Shown: positions 13,446-22,396 of the stretch, piece by piece
How positions within the stretch are numbered: the first letter of the stretch is position 1
How the letters are laid out: every line of letters begins with the position of its first letter
Source of the DNA: Candidatus Aminicenantota bacterium
Lineage (GTDB): Bacteria > Acidobacteriota > Aminicenantia > UBA2199
Direction of reading: 5' to 3'
DNA: 23,992 bases
Assembly: GCA_026393775.1 (NCBI GenBank)
Contig: JAPKZM010000142.1
Span: forward strand, 1-23,992
The notes under the pieces: generated by a model
Seen by the model: the letters and a program-made list of their open reading frames with translations, nothing else
Database searches by the model: none
Told to the model about the DNA's origin: nothing
Translations under genes and position numbers: made by a program

Positions 13446-14802
13446 TGTTTTTGCTCGCCTTTTGAAAAAGCGGCCTCCCGTAGTAGTCAATTTCGGTCGC
13501 CTGCCAATCCTTGCGGATGTACAGGGAATAATTTTTCTGGAACAAGGGGAAAATAAAGCCGTCATTGATGATGGCTTCGCTGATGCGGGCGATCTGTTCC
13601 ATCAGCAAGTCCTGCGAATTGCTGTACTTGACCTCATCCAACTCGCCGAGCATGCGCAGGTACTTGACATTGAACTGATTGAAACTGGATTCCTTAAGGA
13701 TGCGGCTGATCTTTTCTTCAATGGGAATTTTGCTTTGAAAAATCTTGTCGATCAGGACGTACTTGATGGCAGAGGAATTCAAAAAATTCATCATCTGGCT
13801 GTCGTCGATGAAAAGCGTTTCTATCTTCAGGTTGCTGTTCTTCAGGAATGCCGTCAAATCCTTTTCCAGGTAGGAAAGCGAAGCCAGAATATACAGCGTG
13901 ATATCCGAGGATTTTAAGATCGACGCTGTTTTTTGCGGTGAAAAGGTCTTGATCTGGATGGAAACAGGCGATTCCTCATCGCTGGTCAGGGTGCGCAGCT
14001 CCCTGTATTTGAAACCGGAAGCCTCGTTGAATTTTTTTAAGAGCGTATACAGGGCAATCTTGGTGTTCTGGCCGACATCGCCCTGCAAAAAGCAAAGATA
14101 GATATTCTGATATATCCCCGAATCGAACTCGCGGTAATTCTCCTTGACCGACTTCGGGCTGGAAAGAAAAACATCGGGAAGCGCGTCGTCGCTGAACATG
14201 ACCCTGACCGCGTCGAGGAAAGTCCTGCCGCCGGCATAAAACGGATTGGCCTTCAGAATCAAGTACTTGCCTTTTTCCCATTCTTCGGGATAAAAGGGCC
14301 CGGAAAATGACTGCTCGCTCTCGGCCAGCACCGCCAGCTCGGGTACGGTCAGCATAGCCACGATATCGGGATAGTCATTCAGCAGCTCGATGATCGTCTG
14401 CGCGCCTTCCACGCGGATGTTCTTGATGATCCGGTTCAACTTGCTGGCCGCGAAAAGGTTGGCCCCCAGGAACACTTTCAGGGACATCTGGATGTTCTTG
14501 GCGGCCAGCGGCTTACCGCTGGAAAAACTGAGATTGTCCTTGATGGTCAGGACCAGGGTCCGGCTGCCGGGATCGTAGCGGTAATCTTTGAAAACATGGG
14601 TCGTGATCGCGCCGTCCTTCTGCATATAAAAGAAATTTTCATAAATCAGGGAAAAGAGGATCAGGTTGGAATAATTGGCGGTGTTCAAGGTGAACGAAGT
14701 GGGCTCGTTGAGCTTGATGCTGATCTCGCCTCCGTAGTAAGGTTTGATGGCGAAAACCAGGCACAACGCCAGCAACTGGGTCAGCAGTTTCCTTTTATTC
14801 AT
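13438..14802 (-). CDS. Orphan extracellular solute-binding protein, family 5 (oligopeptide/nickel type)
   Basis: The 454-residue protein has a signal peptide (MNKRKLLTQLLALCLVFAIKP) with no lipobox cysteine. The mature part shows the SBP_bac_5 pattern: NLILFSLIYENFF, the strand YRYDPGSRTLVLTIKDNLSFSSGKPLAAKNIQMSL that matches the family's conserved region, and KYLILKANPFYAGGRTFLDAVRV. It should bind a peptide-like ligand in the periplasm. No permease or ATPase gene is adjacent, so it may be a receptor or chaperone-like component instead of a transporter subunit. The start ATG overlaps the preceding gene by 8 nt, so it is translated in series with it. The C-terminal third is less conserved than usual. 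Confidence 0.75.
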   Translation of the reverse strand: MNKRKLLTQLLALCLVFAIKPYYGGEISIKLNEPTSFTLNTANYSNLILFSLIYENFFYMQKDGAITTHVFKDYRYDPGSRTLVLTIKDNLSFSSGKPLAAKNIQMSLKVFLGANLFAASKLNRIIKNIRVEGAQTIIELLNDYPDIVAMLTVPELAVLAESEQSFSGPFYPEEWEKGKYLILKANPFYAGGRTFLDAVRVMFSDDALPDVFLSSPKSVKENYREFDSGIYQNIYLCFLQGDVGQNTKIALYTLLKKFNEASGFKYRELRTLTSDEESPVSIQIKTFSPQKTASILKSSDITLYILASLSYLEKDLTAFLKNSNLKIETLFIDDSQMMNFLNSSAIKYVLIDKIFQSKIPIEEKISRILKESSFNQFNVKYLRMLGELDEVKYSNSQDLLMEQIARISEAIINDGFIFPLFQKNYSLYIRKDWQATEIDYYGRPLFQKASKNSD

Positions 14803-16147
14803 TGCGTTTTCCCCAGAATTGTATGACCGACCTGCCATACTCATCGTCAGCCTGGGACAATCGGCTGCACACCCAGAAGCCCTTGACCGCCTGCCAAACT
14901 CCGGCGCTGATGAATTGAATTTCCCCCCGGATCTTTCCCGAATACACCGGACGTTGCCCGCCGGCTGTGATGTCGTAAAAAAATATCTGGTCCGTTTGCC
15001 GCGAATAGTCGCTGACGGCCAGCCATTGATCATCGCTGGCGGCCAGGCTGGCCCCTCTTCTTTCGGCTTCAGGGGACTTCTCGGCAAGATCGCCGGTCAG
15101 CAGGTGGTAACGGTAATCGCGGTCGATCAGGTGCACTCCCTGCAACTGGCCCTCCCGGGTCGAAAAATCGATGGCGTAGGCCGGGAACGATTTTTTTTCA
15201 ACTATTTCCGAAACGACCGCGGGATCGCTGAAGGGCATGAAATAGATTTTATCCCGAAAAAAATTTTTCCCCTCGTCATAGCGGGCCCCGACCAGGTAGG
15301 GACTCCCGTTGAAGACGAGAAGTTTGAAGGGGACGAAGCCGATCTTGGCGGTTTCCTGCCATTGGTTTTCGCTGAAGGTCAAAACCTGGGCATAGGAAGA
15401 AAAATTGCCGCCGGCCGTCAGGGTCAGGCCCCCCCTGGCTGTGAACAAGAGGAGTTTGCCCTGATAGTTCAGCACCGGGTAGAATGGCCGGGTCCAGTTG
15501 AGTTTGCAGGCGGATTGCTTCTCCAGCCGTTCTCCCTTGGCCCGGTAGATGACGATCTCGTCCGGGTAGTAAAAATAGTATTCCAATTGCCCGTCGGCGC
15601 CGCTGACACTTTGAACATCCATCAAGTTTTTCTTGATTTCAAACTCGGTCAGCTTGGAAAATCCCAACTCCGGGAAAGCGAAATTCTTGACGTCCAGCAA
15701 ATCCATTTCGCCTTGGCTAAGGTTTTTTTCGATATATTTCAAAGAGACCAGCTTGTCCTGCCAGCGGGAAAACAGGATTATGCCAAGGCCGGTCTTGTTT
15801 TTATTCTGGATGAATTTCAAGTAAAGCAGGTAGTCCAGTTCTTGCGCCTGGCTCAGATTGAATTCGCCCCGGCCGTTGACGAAATTGACCAGCAGGTCAA
15901 ACATTTTGAAGTTCGGGTCTCCCTCCAGGCGTGCCGTCAGCAGCTGATATATTTTTTGCATGGCCAGATCGCTCAATTCGGAATCATTCTCGAATTGCAC
16001 GATGGCCACTCGCGCTTCGGCCTGGTTTTTAAAAAAAGCCCGCACATGGTCGGCGGCTTCCTGCACCAGCGCCTCGGCATTTGACTGGGGGAAACCGATG
16101 CCGGGATACAAAAAAAGAAACAGCAATAACAGCCTTATTTTTTTCAT
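14795..16147 (-). CDS. Exported protein of unknown function, two-domain
   Basis: I do not recognise this 450-residue protein. It has a signal peptide MKKIRLLLLFLFLYPGIGFPQS with likely cleavage near residue 20. Residues 45-130 contain ARVAIVQFENDSELSDLAMQKIYQLLTARL, a pattern reminiscent of the nucleotide-like N-terminal fold of CsgG/FlgO-type envelope proteins. From about 190 to the end, short repeated beta strands with FYYPDEIVIYRAKG, GKLLLFTARGG, NGSPYLVGARYDEG and QTDQIFFYDITAG suggest a beta-propeller. No repeat motif is regular enough to assign a family. It lies between the MglA-like gene (10 nt upstream) and the solute-binding protein (8-nt overlap), which points to an envelope or cell-surface complex. 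Confidence 0.7.
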   Translation of the reverse strand: MKKIRLLLLFLFLYPGIGFPQSNAEALVQEAADHVRAFFKNQAEARVAIVQFENDSELSDLAMQKIYQLLTARLEGDPNFKMFDLLVNFVNGRGEFNLSQAQELDYLLYLKFIQNKNKTGLGIILFSRWQDKLVSLKYIEKNLSQGEMDLLDVKNFAFPELGFSKLTEFEIKKNLMDVQSVSGADGQLEYYFYYPDEIVIYRAKGERLEKQSACKLNWTRPFYPVLNYQGKLLLFTARGGLTLTAGGNFSSYAQVLTFSENQWQETAKIGFVPFKLLVFNGSPYLVGARYDEGKNFFRDKIYFMPFSDPAVVSEIVEKKSFPAYAIDFSTREGQLQGVHLIDRDYRYHLLTGDLAEKSPEAERRGASLAASDDQWLAVSDYSRQTDQIFFYDITAGGQRPVYSGKIRGEIQFISAGVWQAVKGFWVCSRLSQADDEYGRSVIQFWGKRNE

Positions 16148-16157
16148 GCCGTCCCGC

Positions 16158-17201
16158 TTACTTTTTTTTAATGGTGAGTTTCAAATGGATATCAACTTGG
16201 ACGTCACCTGGGCCTTTCGCGACATCGAGCGTCAGCGGCAGTTCGATATGGCGGATTTTATCCTTGGCTTTTGCCGAGCGCTCGCCGGTGCTGGCGGCGG
16301 AAATATTGACTTCGTCGGTATCCTTGCGTTCTTCGTCCGCGAAGTCAACTTCCGGGATATCGATATCGGATTTTTCGTTCTTGATTTCCTGGGCGTCTTC
16401 CAGGTTGAATATGTCATCGCTGGCTTCGGGTTTGAGGGAGTCTTCGGCGTCGACCATGGGCGATGACAATTCGAAAATTTCCTCCTTGTCGGTATCGCCA
16501 GCCTTCCCGTTCTCTTCCGCGTCGGTGAAAACCACCTTGTTTTCTCCCGGCTGGGGAGTGGAGGACGTGATCTCTTCCCGGGAAAACATGATCGTTTTAT
16601 CCTTTTGAAAAATGGACAGCTGGTTCTTCAAGTAAATGATGACCAGCTTGATGATGGCGTACAAGCCTTCCAGGACGTTTTCGCCGCTGGTGGCCACGGT
16701 AGGAAAAAAAGACTTGTTGTCCGGGTTCAAATCCTTATTCAGGGAATTGATCGGAAGAATCTCCTTCAAATCCCTTTTGTTAAAATGAAAGATCAACGGG
16801 ATCTTGTCGTATTGCAGGTTATTGAGTTTTAGATTCTTTTTCAGGTTGGTCAGGCTCTCAATGTTTTGCTCGCGCATGACCACTTGGGAATCGGCGATGA
16901 AAACCACGCCGTCGGCCCCCTGCAAAACGAGCTTCCTGGTCGTATCATAGGCGACCTGGCCCGGGACCGTGTAGAGTTGGATCTTGATGGAATAATTTCC
17001 CAGTTTGCCGATCTCCAGGGGGAGGAAATCAAAGAACAGGGTGCGGTCTCCGTCCGTGTCCAGGGTAATCAGCTTGCCCTTGTTCTCGATCTCATCGCAA
17101 TTGAAGATATAACGCAGGCACGTGGTTTTGCCGCTGAGTGCCGGTCCGTAGTAGACGATCTTGGCGGTGATTTCCTTATTGTTATAGTTGACGAAAGCCA
17201 T
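16158..17201 (-). CDS. MglA-like small GTPase with a long acidic C-terminal extension
   Basis: This 347-residue cytoplasmic protein begins with a small-GTPase domain of about 195 residues: G1 GPALSGKTT at 19-27, TLDTDGDRTLFFDFLP at 47-61, the MglA-type TVPGQ at 78-82 replacing the usual DxxG, and NKRD at 141-144. MglA controls cell polarity and motility in Myxococcus and relatives. Here a further 150 residues follow. They are strongly acidic and low in complexity, ending in a beta-rich IELPLTLDV and VDIHLKLTIKKK. MglA of M. xanthus lacks such a tail. No MglB activator gene is in the window. The ATG overlaps the ssb stop by 1 nt (TGATG), so it is in the same transcript as ssb and cpoB. Confidence 0.85.
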   Translation of the reverse strand: MAFVNYNNKEITAKIVYYGPALSGKTTCLRYIFNCDEIENKGKLITLDTDGDRTLFFDFLPLEIGKLGNYSIKIQLYTVPGQVAYDTTRKLVLQGADGVVFIADSQVVMREQNIESLTNLKKNLKLNNLQYDKIPLIFHFNKRDLKEILPINSLNKDLNPDNKSFFPTVATSGENVLEGLYAIIKLVIIYLKNQLSIFQKDKTIMFSREEITSSTPQPGENKVVFTDAEENGKAGDTDKEEIFELSSPMVDAEDSLKPEASDDIFNLEDAQEIKNEKSDIDIPEVDFADEERKDTDEVNISAASTGERSAKAKDKIRHIELPLTLDVAKGPGDVQVDIHLKLTIKKK

Positions 17202-17701
17202 CAGAATGGATCCTCTTCCTCGCCGGCGCGTTCGTCTCCCTCCGGGGCGGCGGCGAAGGGGGGCAGGCCACCGTCGGCGCTGTCGGGGAAGGAGTTTTTG
17301 CCGGCGTTTGCCGATGGGTACGGCGCCCCGGCACCCCCGACTCCCTGTTCCTTGCGCCGGTCCAGGATGATCATGTTTTCCGCCTGGATGTCGGTGTTCC
17401 AGCGGTCCTGCCCGTTTTTATCCTGCCACTTGCGGGTATGAATCCGGCCTTCAATTAGCACCATGTCGCCCTTGTTCACGCTTTTTTCTACTTTCTGGGC
17501 CAGCGGTCCCCAGGCGACGATGTTGTGCCACTCCGTCGGCATATCCTTCCAGGCGTTGCTGTTCTTGTCGAAATATCCCTCGTTGGTGGCTAGGGAAAAC
17601 TTGGCCAACTGTCTGCCGGAACTGGCCACCACCGTGATATCAGGATTTTTCCCCACCCGGCCGACCAGGATGACGCGATTCAGGCTTCGGACTTGGCTCA
17701 T
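17201..17701 (-). CDS. ssb: Single-stranded DNA-binding protein
   Basis: The 166-residue protein has the OB-fold start SLNRVILVGRVGKNPDI, then FSLATNEGY, TEWHNIVAWGPLAQ and GDMVLIEGRIHTRKWQDKNG, as in bacterial SSB, which coats single-stranded DNA during replication and repair as a tetramer. The disordered C-terminal region is rich in Gly, Pro and Ala and ends EEEDPF, close to the DDDIPF tip that recruits partner proteins. It is unusual to find ssb between cpoB and an MglA-like gene; it is more often beside rpsF/rpsR. It begins 1 nt after cpoB and overlaps the next gene by 1 nt. Confidence 0.95.
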   Translation of the reverse strand: MSQVRSLNRVILVGRVGKNPDITVVASSGRQLAKFSLATNEGYFDKNSNAWKDMPTEWHNIVAWGPLAQKVEKSVNKGDMVLIEGRIHTRKWQDKNGQDRWNTDIQAENMIILDRRKEQGVGGAGAPYPSANAGKNSFPDSADGGLPPFAAAPEGDERAGEEEDPF

Positions 17702-17702
17702 T

Positions 17703-18503
17703 TTATTCGCTGAACTCCTTGATTTTTTGTTGGGCTAGGGACGATTCTTCGGACAACGGGAAGCGCGAGATCAGATCCTTGAGAATGGCGATGCCTTCGC
17801 TCTGCCGGCCCATTTCCAGCAGTGCGTAGCCCTTCTTCAGGATGGCGGCCGGCGCCTTGTCGCCGTCTCTGTACTTGTTCAGCAGTTCATTGAAGGTGTT
17901 GATGGCGTCCTGGTATTTCTTTTTGGCATAGTAACACTCGCCGATCCAATACAAGGAATTGTCCGCCAGACCGCTTTCGGGGAAATTGCGGATGAACTGC
18001 CTGAAACCCTCGATGGCCAGGTCGAAGTTTTCCTTGATGTAATCGGAATAGGCGGCGTAATAGATGCTGGAAGGGTCCTGGCTGATGGCCGGCTCGGCCG
18101 CCCGGATGCCGCCGGCGACATTGTCGGGGGCGCCCGCCGTGCCGCCTCCGGCCGTGGCGGGGATGTTCATTATCTTGTCGTTGATTTTATTCAAGGAATT
18201 CTTGATGTCGTTCAATTCTTCCTTGAAAAACTGCATGTTGAGCATAAGGTCTTCCCGGTTCTGGGCCAAGTCGGCCTGACTGCGTGACATGGCGCCGATC
18301 CGTTCTTCGCTGATGTTTGATTTTTTGGCCAGGCTGGACAATTCGGCGGCCATGGCGTCGACTTTCTCATTCAGGGAATTGACCGCATCGGCCAGTTTCT
18401 GGATTTCGTCCAGGATCATTTTGGTGTCTTTTTTCACCGCCGCCAGGGGCAGGGAGCCGAGCAGCAGGGCGATCAGCGCCGCCAAGATGACCTTTTGCTT
18501 CAT
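17703..18503 (-). CDS. cpoB: Tol-Pal system coordinator CpoB/YbgF-like
   Basis: The 266-residue periplasmic protein starts with a signal peptide MKQKVILAALIALLLGSLPLAA. A coiled coil from about residue 25 to 105 (NSLNEKVDAMAAELSSL) would trimerise it. A Gly/Ala linker follows, then TPR-like repeats from about 140, with YYAAYSDYIKENFDLAIEGFRQF, DNSLYWIGECYYAKKKYQDAI and KKGYALLEMG. This order is that of CpoB/YbgF, which links Tol to PBP1B and times outer-membrane constriction with septal synthesis. It lies 5 nt after pal and 1 nt before ssb, so context and domains agree. Confidence 0.9.
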   Translation of the reverse strand: MKQKVILAALIALLLGSLPLAAVKKDTKMILDEIQKLADAVNSLNEKVDAMAAELSSLAKKSNISEERIGAMSRSQADLAQNREDLMLNMQFFKEELNDIKNSLNKINDKIMNIPATAGGGTAGAPDNVAGGIRAAEPAISQDPSSIYYAAYSDYIKENFDLAIEGFRQFIRNFPESGLADNSLYWIGECYYAKKKYQDAINTFNELLNKYRDGDKAPAAILKKGYALLEMGRQSEGIAILKDLISRFPLSEESSLAQQKIKEFSE

Positions 18504-18508
18504 GCGGA

Positions 18509-19045
18509 CTATTTCTTGGTGATGACGAATTCGGCGCGGCGATTCTGGAAATAGGTCGCTTCGTCCACGCCCTGGACCAGGGGCTTGCTCTTACCGTAGG
18601 AAACAATCTTGATATTGGCGACTTTGGCGCCCAGCGAAGCCAGATAATTCTTGGCCGCTTCGGCTCTTTTTTCGCCGAGTGCGATGTTGTATTCGATGGT
18701 TCCCCGCTCATCGCAATGGCCCTCGATCAGGACATTCACGCTCGCAAATTTGAGCATCCAGTTGGCATTGTCCTGCAGGATGGGCTTCATGTCTTCCCTG
18801 ATCTGGTAGCGGTCAAAATCAAAGTTGATTTTCTTCAATATCTGATCCTTGTTCAGTTCTTCGATAGTTTTCTGCTGGTAAATTTCCTCTTCGCTCAAGA
18901 CCGGTTTTTCGACCTGGGTGACGGGCTCTTCCACTTTTTCAACCACCGGTTCCCGCACGGGGGCAACTTTGGCGGCTTTTTTGCCGCAGGCATTGAACAG
19001 TATGGCGAACGACAGAACAACAAAAAGTACGACTAGTTTTTTCAT
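18509..19045 (-). CDS. pal: Peptidoglycan-associated lipoprotein Pal
   Basis: The 178-residue protein has a lipoprotein signal peptide with Cys20 in LFNAC as the lipobox. After a Pro/Glu/Val-rich linker the OmpA-like domain begins near residue 75: INFDFDRYQI, VLIEGHCDERGTIEYNIALGEKRAEAAKNYL and NRRAEFVI, including the Asp and Arg that bind diaminopimelate. Pal anchors the outer membrane to peptidoglycan and binds TolB. A perfect AAGGAGGA site at 19049-19056 and its own promoter precede it, so it can be transcribed independently of the tolQRAB genes. It is the first gene of a run that ends at 12999. Confidence 0.95.
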   Translation of the reverse strand: MKKLVVLFVVLSFAILFNACGKKAAKVAPVREPVVEKVEEPVTQVEKPVLSEEEIYQQKTIEELNKDQILKKINFDFDRYQIREDMKPILQDNANWMLKFASVNVLIEGHCDERGTIEYNIALGEKRAEAAKNYLASLGAKVANIKIVSYGKSKPLVQGVDEATYFQNRRAEFVITKK

Positions 19046-19074
19046 GAATCCTCCTTAAGTTTCGTAACTGTAAA

Positions 19075-19103
19075 AATATATTATATTCACGATGCTTTGT
19101 CAA
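19075..19103 (-). promoter_or_regulatory. Promoter of the pal-led operon
   Basis: Minus-strand TTGACA (19098-19103) and TATATT (19075-19080) are separated by 17 nt. The first is a perfect consensus and the second matches five of six. A start near 19068 gives a leader of about 23 nt ending in AAGGAGGA. Confidence 0.7.
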
Positions 19104-19119
19104 ATTTTTTCTCCGCGGG

Positions 19120-20520
19120 TTATTTGTACAGTTTTTGCCATTTGGGCATCTTGTTTTCCCCGGCGGAGGTGATCTGCCGGACGTTGCGGCCGTCGTAGTC
19201 CATCAGGTACAGCTGGTATCTGCCGTTGCGGTTGGAGGAAAAAACCAGGTGTCGGGCGTCCGGGGACCAGGAGGGATTTTCGTTGCGCCCGGCGTTCTCG
19301 GTCAGCTTGATGATGCTGTTGCTCTTCAGGTTGTAGACGTAGATGTCAAAACGCCCCTCGATTCGGGAAACGTAGGCGATGCGCATGCCGTCCGGGGACC
19401 AGGCGGCCGAGTCATGATAGGAGCCCTCGGTGGTGATGCGGCGAATATTGCTGCCTTCGGCGTCCATGACGTAGATCTGCGGCGTGCCGTTCCTTTGCGA
19501 GGTGAAGGCGATTTCCCGGCCGTTGGGGCTCCAGCAGGGCGAGGTGTCGATGGCCGGGTTGAAGGTCAGGCGCTTCTCCTGGCCGGTTTTCATGTCCCTG
19601 AGGTAGATCTCGGTGTTGCCGTCCTTGGAGGAGGTGTAGACGATCTGCTCGGCGTTGGGAGACCAATCGGCCGCATAATTGACGCCGCCCGCGGAGAGCA
19701 TCTCCGTTTTGCCTGAATAAATATCGAACATGTAAAGGTCGGGATTCAGGCGCCGGTAAGCCGTATAGATGATTTTTTCGCTGTCCGCGCTCCAGGAGGG
19801 CAGTATGTCGATGTAGTTGTTGAAGGTGATGCGCGTCGGCCGGAACCCGTCATAGTCCATGATGTAGACTTCCTGGCCGGCGTCCGTTTCGGATACATAG
19901 ACGATCTTGGAAGTAAACAGTGGCTTTTCACCAAAATGCTTCATCATTTCATCGGCGACTCTGTGGGCAATCATGCGGCTGAGGTCCTTTTTACCGCCGA
20001 AATTCCTGCCGAAAACGAATCGGGCGCTGTTTACCTCGTATACCTTGATGGAAAAAATGATCCGTTCGTCGGCCGTCGTTTCCAGCTGGCCGGAAATAAG
20101 AATATTGGCCTGAATGGACGCCCAGTCCTTGAAATTGATGGCGCCGGGATCGAAGCGGGAAATATAGGAATAGTGCTCACGCGGCACCAGCTTGAAGACC
20201 CGGGAAAACTCGAGGTCTTTCCACAGGGTTTCATAGATCATGTTCTTGATCTCGTTGTTGGGCAGCGATGTCTCCGCGAACTGGAATTCGGGCAAGGCCA
20301 CCGGGATCATGGGCATTCCCTCTTTGATGCGGATGGTGATCTCCTCCTGGCCGCTCAAAAGCGCGCTCGCAAAGAGAGCCAATGCCGCAAGGATCATAAG
20401 AGCCTTATAGCAAATTCTAAAATTTGTTAGCTTTTTAGAACAAATTTTGAATTTGCTATCTAAGGCTCTTATCCCCCCGTAGGGGACTTCGCAGCTCTGC
20501 TGGGTTGGCTTGATTTTCAT
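19120..20520 (-). CDS. tolB: Tol-Pal system propeller protein TolB, with a palindrome in its 5' end
   Basis: The 466-residue periplasmic protein has a conserved N-terminal domain (RIKEGMPMIPVALPEFQF, then MIAHRVADEMMKHFGEKPLFTSKIVYVS) and a C-terminal beta-propeller of five or six WSPDG-type repeats, such as ADWSPNAEQIVYTS, PCWSPNGREIAFTSQRNG and PSWSPDARHLVFSSNRNG. TolB binds Pal and the TonB-like transducer. ATG 20520 overlaps the preceding stop (TAATG). The hydrophobic signal core MILAALALFASALLSG starts only at residue 42, preceded by a stretch of about 26 residues encoded by an AT-rich palindrome. An alternative ATG at 20397 would give a signal with no basic n-region. The palindrome therefore seems to be inserted in frame in the signal-peptide region. 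Confidence 0.93.
   Translation of the reverse strand: MKIKPTQQSCEVPYGGIRALDSKFKICSKKLTNFRICYKALMILAALALFASALLSGQEEITIRIKEGMPMIPVALPEFQFAETSLPNNEIKNMIYETLWKDLEFSRVFKLVPREHYSYISRFDPGAINFKDWASIQANILISGQLETTADERIIFSIKVYEVNSARFVFGRNFGGKKDLSRMIAHRVADEMMKHFGEKPLFTSKIVYVSETDAGQEVYIMDYDGFRPTRITFNNYIDILPSWSADSEKIIYTAYRRLNPDLYMFDIYSGKTEMLSAGGVNYAADWSPNAEQIVYTSSKDGNTEIYLRDMKTGQEKRLTFNPAIDTSPCWSPNGREIAFTSQRNGTPQIYVMDAEGSNIRRITTEGSYHDSAAWSPDGMRIAYVSRIEGRFDIYVYNLKSNSIIKLTENAGRNENPSWSPDARHLVFSSNRNGRYQLYLMDYDGRNVRQITSAGENKMPKWQKLYK
20396..20472. repeat. Large near-perfect palindrome in frame inside the tolB leader
   Basis: The left arm at 20396-20428 and the right arm at 20439-20472 are reverse complements over about 32 paired positions, with only a 2-nt bulge and a 1-nt bulge, around a 10-nt loop. 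The arms are AT-rich in an otherwise GC-rich gene. The coding strand stays open through both arms. CCCTACGGGGGGATAA borders the arm on the start-codon side, resembling the end of the 8446-8478 palindrome. Confidence 0.8.
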
Positions 20521-21283
20521 TATTTCTCCCATTCAAATTCGAAATGGACGACCAGATATTGCGAAGTGAAATCGGGGGGCAGGGGAGCGAACGGCGCGGC
20601 ATTCTCGATCGCCCGCCGGGCCGACAGGTCGAGGGAAGTAATGCCGCTGGAATTTTCCAGGCGCAGGCCGCTGATCTCGCCGTCGCGGTGGACGATGAAA
20701 TATACCCCGACGACGTATTTTCCCTTCAACCCGGGCGCGACCAGGGAACTGTACCAGGAGGAGGAAATGCGGTTGCGTAAAAGGTCGACATAGTAGGCGT
20801 AGGGGAAAAATCCGCCGCCGATGCCGGATCCGTATCCGCCGCCGCCATCGCCTCCGCCCCCTCCGCCGCTGCCGCTGGAAATTCCCGTCTTCAGCCCGCC
20901 TTCGCTGCTGGTTCCCCGCACCGGGGTATCCACTTTGCTCAGCGGCCGGTCCTTGCGGATGACCGAGATCATTTTTTCCGGTTCGGCTTTTTTCCGGCCT
21001 TCGCGGTCCGGGTAGCGCAACGAAGACTGGAACTTGCTTTCCACGGTCAGGTTTCTGACGCTGCCGCTTTCGCCTTCGACCAGCGTGGCCTGGGGAGCCG
21101 TCTCCGGCTGCGGCGGCAGCAGGGAATTTCCTTTACCGCCTCCGCCGCTGCCATCGCCTCCGCCGAGATTGATCAGGTCGACATAGTATGTCATGCTGCT
21201 GGTCTCGGGGGCGGGCTGGACGACAAAGAGCGCCGCCAGAGAAAGGTGGAGGCCAAGGGAGATGAGCAGGGTGGCTTTGAATT

Positions 21284-21287
<4 letters not shown>
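20520..21287 (-). CDS. TonB/TolA-like energy-transducing protein
   Basis: The 255-residue protein takes the TolA position in the cluster. It has one N-terminal membrane helix (LLISLGLHLSLAALFVV), then a low-complexity periplasmic linker with two Gly-rich runs, GGGDGSGGGGKG and SGSGGGGGGDGGGG. The C-terminal domain from about residue 170 (YYVDLLRNRISSSWYSSL, GKYVVGVYFIVHRDGEISGLRLENSSG) matches the TonB C-terminal fold. The transmembrane serine-histidine (SLGLH) is the motif that contacts the motor. It is shorter than E. coli TolA (421 residues) and lacks its long helical domain, as in many non-proteobacteria. Its ATG overlaps tolR by 4 nt, and its stop overlaps tolB by 1 nt. Confidence 0.85.
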
Positions 21288-21693
<406 letters not shown>

Positions 21694-21697
<4 letters not shown>

Positions 21698-22389
21698 CGG
21701 CCCAGTTTTTCGCTCAGGTTGAGGAATTCCAGGATGAAATCTTCCATCATGGCGATCAGAACCTTGAGCTTGTTGAGCAGCAGGTTGTAAAAGATGACAG
21801 CCGGGATGGCGGCGAAAAGTCCCAGCGCGGTCGCGATCAAGGCCTCGGCGATGCCGGGGGCGACCGTGGCCAGGTTGGCGTTCATCTGAATGCCGATCTG
21901 CTGGAACGAGCTCATGATCCCCCAGACGGTCCCAAACAACCCGATGAAAGGCGTGGCCGAGGCGCAGGTGGCCAGGAACCCGTTCAGCCTTTCAAAGCGG
22001 GTGATTTCCGATTGGGATGCCCTGAGCAGCGACCGGTGGACGCTATCCAGGTCGAGCTTTCCCAGGGCCTGGCTGCTGCCCGCCTGCAGGGAGATCTCCC
22101 GGTAGCCGAAGCGGAATATCTCGCCCAACGGGTTGTTGCCATAAAGGGACTTGTTGTTGTTGATTTCGCTGAAATTCTTGTTTTTCTTGAAAAATTCCAG
22201 AAAACGCAGACTGTTTTTCCTGGCCCGCCGGTATTCCATCAGCTTGAAGAGGATGACCGCCCAGGATATGATCGAGAAGGCGAGGAGCAGCAGCAACACC
22301 AGCTTGACCACAAGCGAGGCGTTCTTGATCAGGTAGATGAAATCGCCGTTGTGATTGACCGGATTAATCAGGAATAGTATGTGTTTCAT
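21694..22389 (-). CDS. tolQ: TolQ/ExbB-type proton channel protein
   Basis: The 231-residue protein has three membrane helices: one at about 25-48 (VVKLVLLLLLAFSIISWAVILF), then two in the second half containing ATPFIGLFGTVWGIMSSF and PGIAEALIATALGLFAAIPAVIFYN, the MotA/TolQ/ExbB signature region. With TolR it forms the proton channel that energises outer-membrane invagination. The start is uncertain: ATG 22389 gives MKHILFLINPVN, while in-frame ATG 22416 and TTG 22425 would add 9-12 residues. None has a clear ribosome binding site. It is the first gene of the Tol cluster. Confidence 0.92.
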
Positions 22390-22396
22390 TGGCTTA

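Noticed and set aside
14744..16084. A 446-codon plus-strand open frame
   Set aside because: It lies antisense to the unknown exported protein, which has a signal peptide and tight operon spacing; the plus frame shows no domain and no ribosome binding site.
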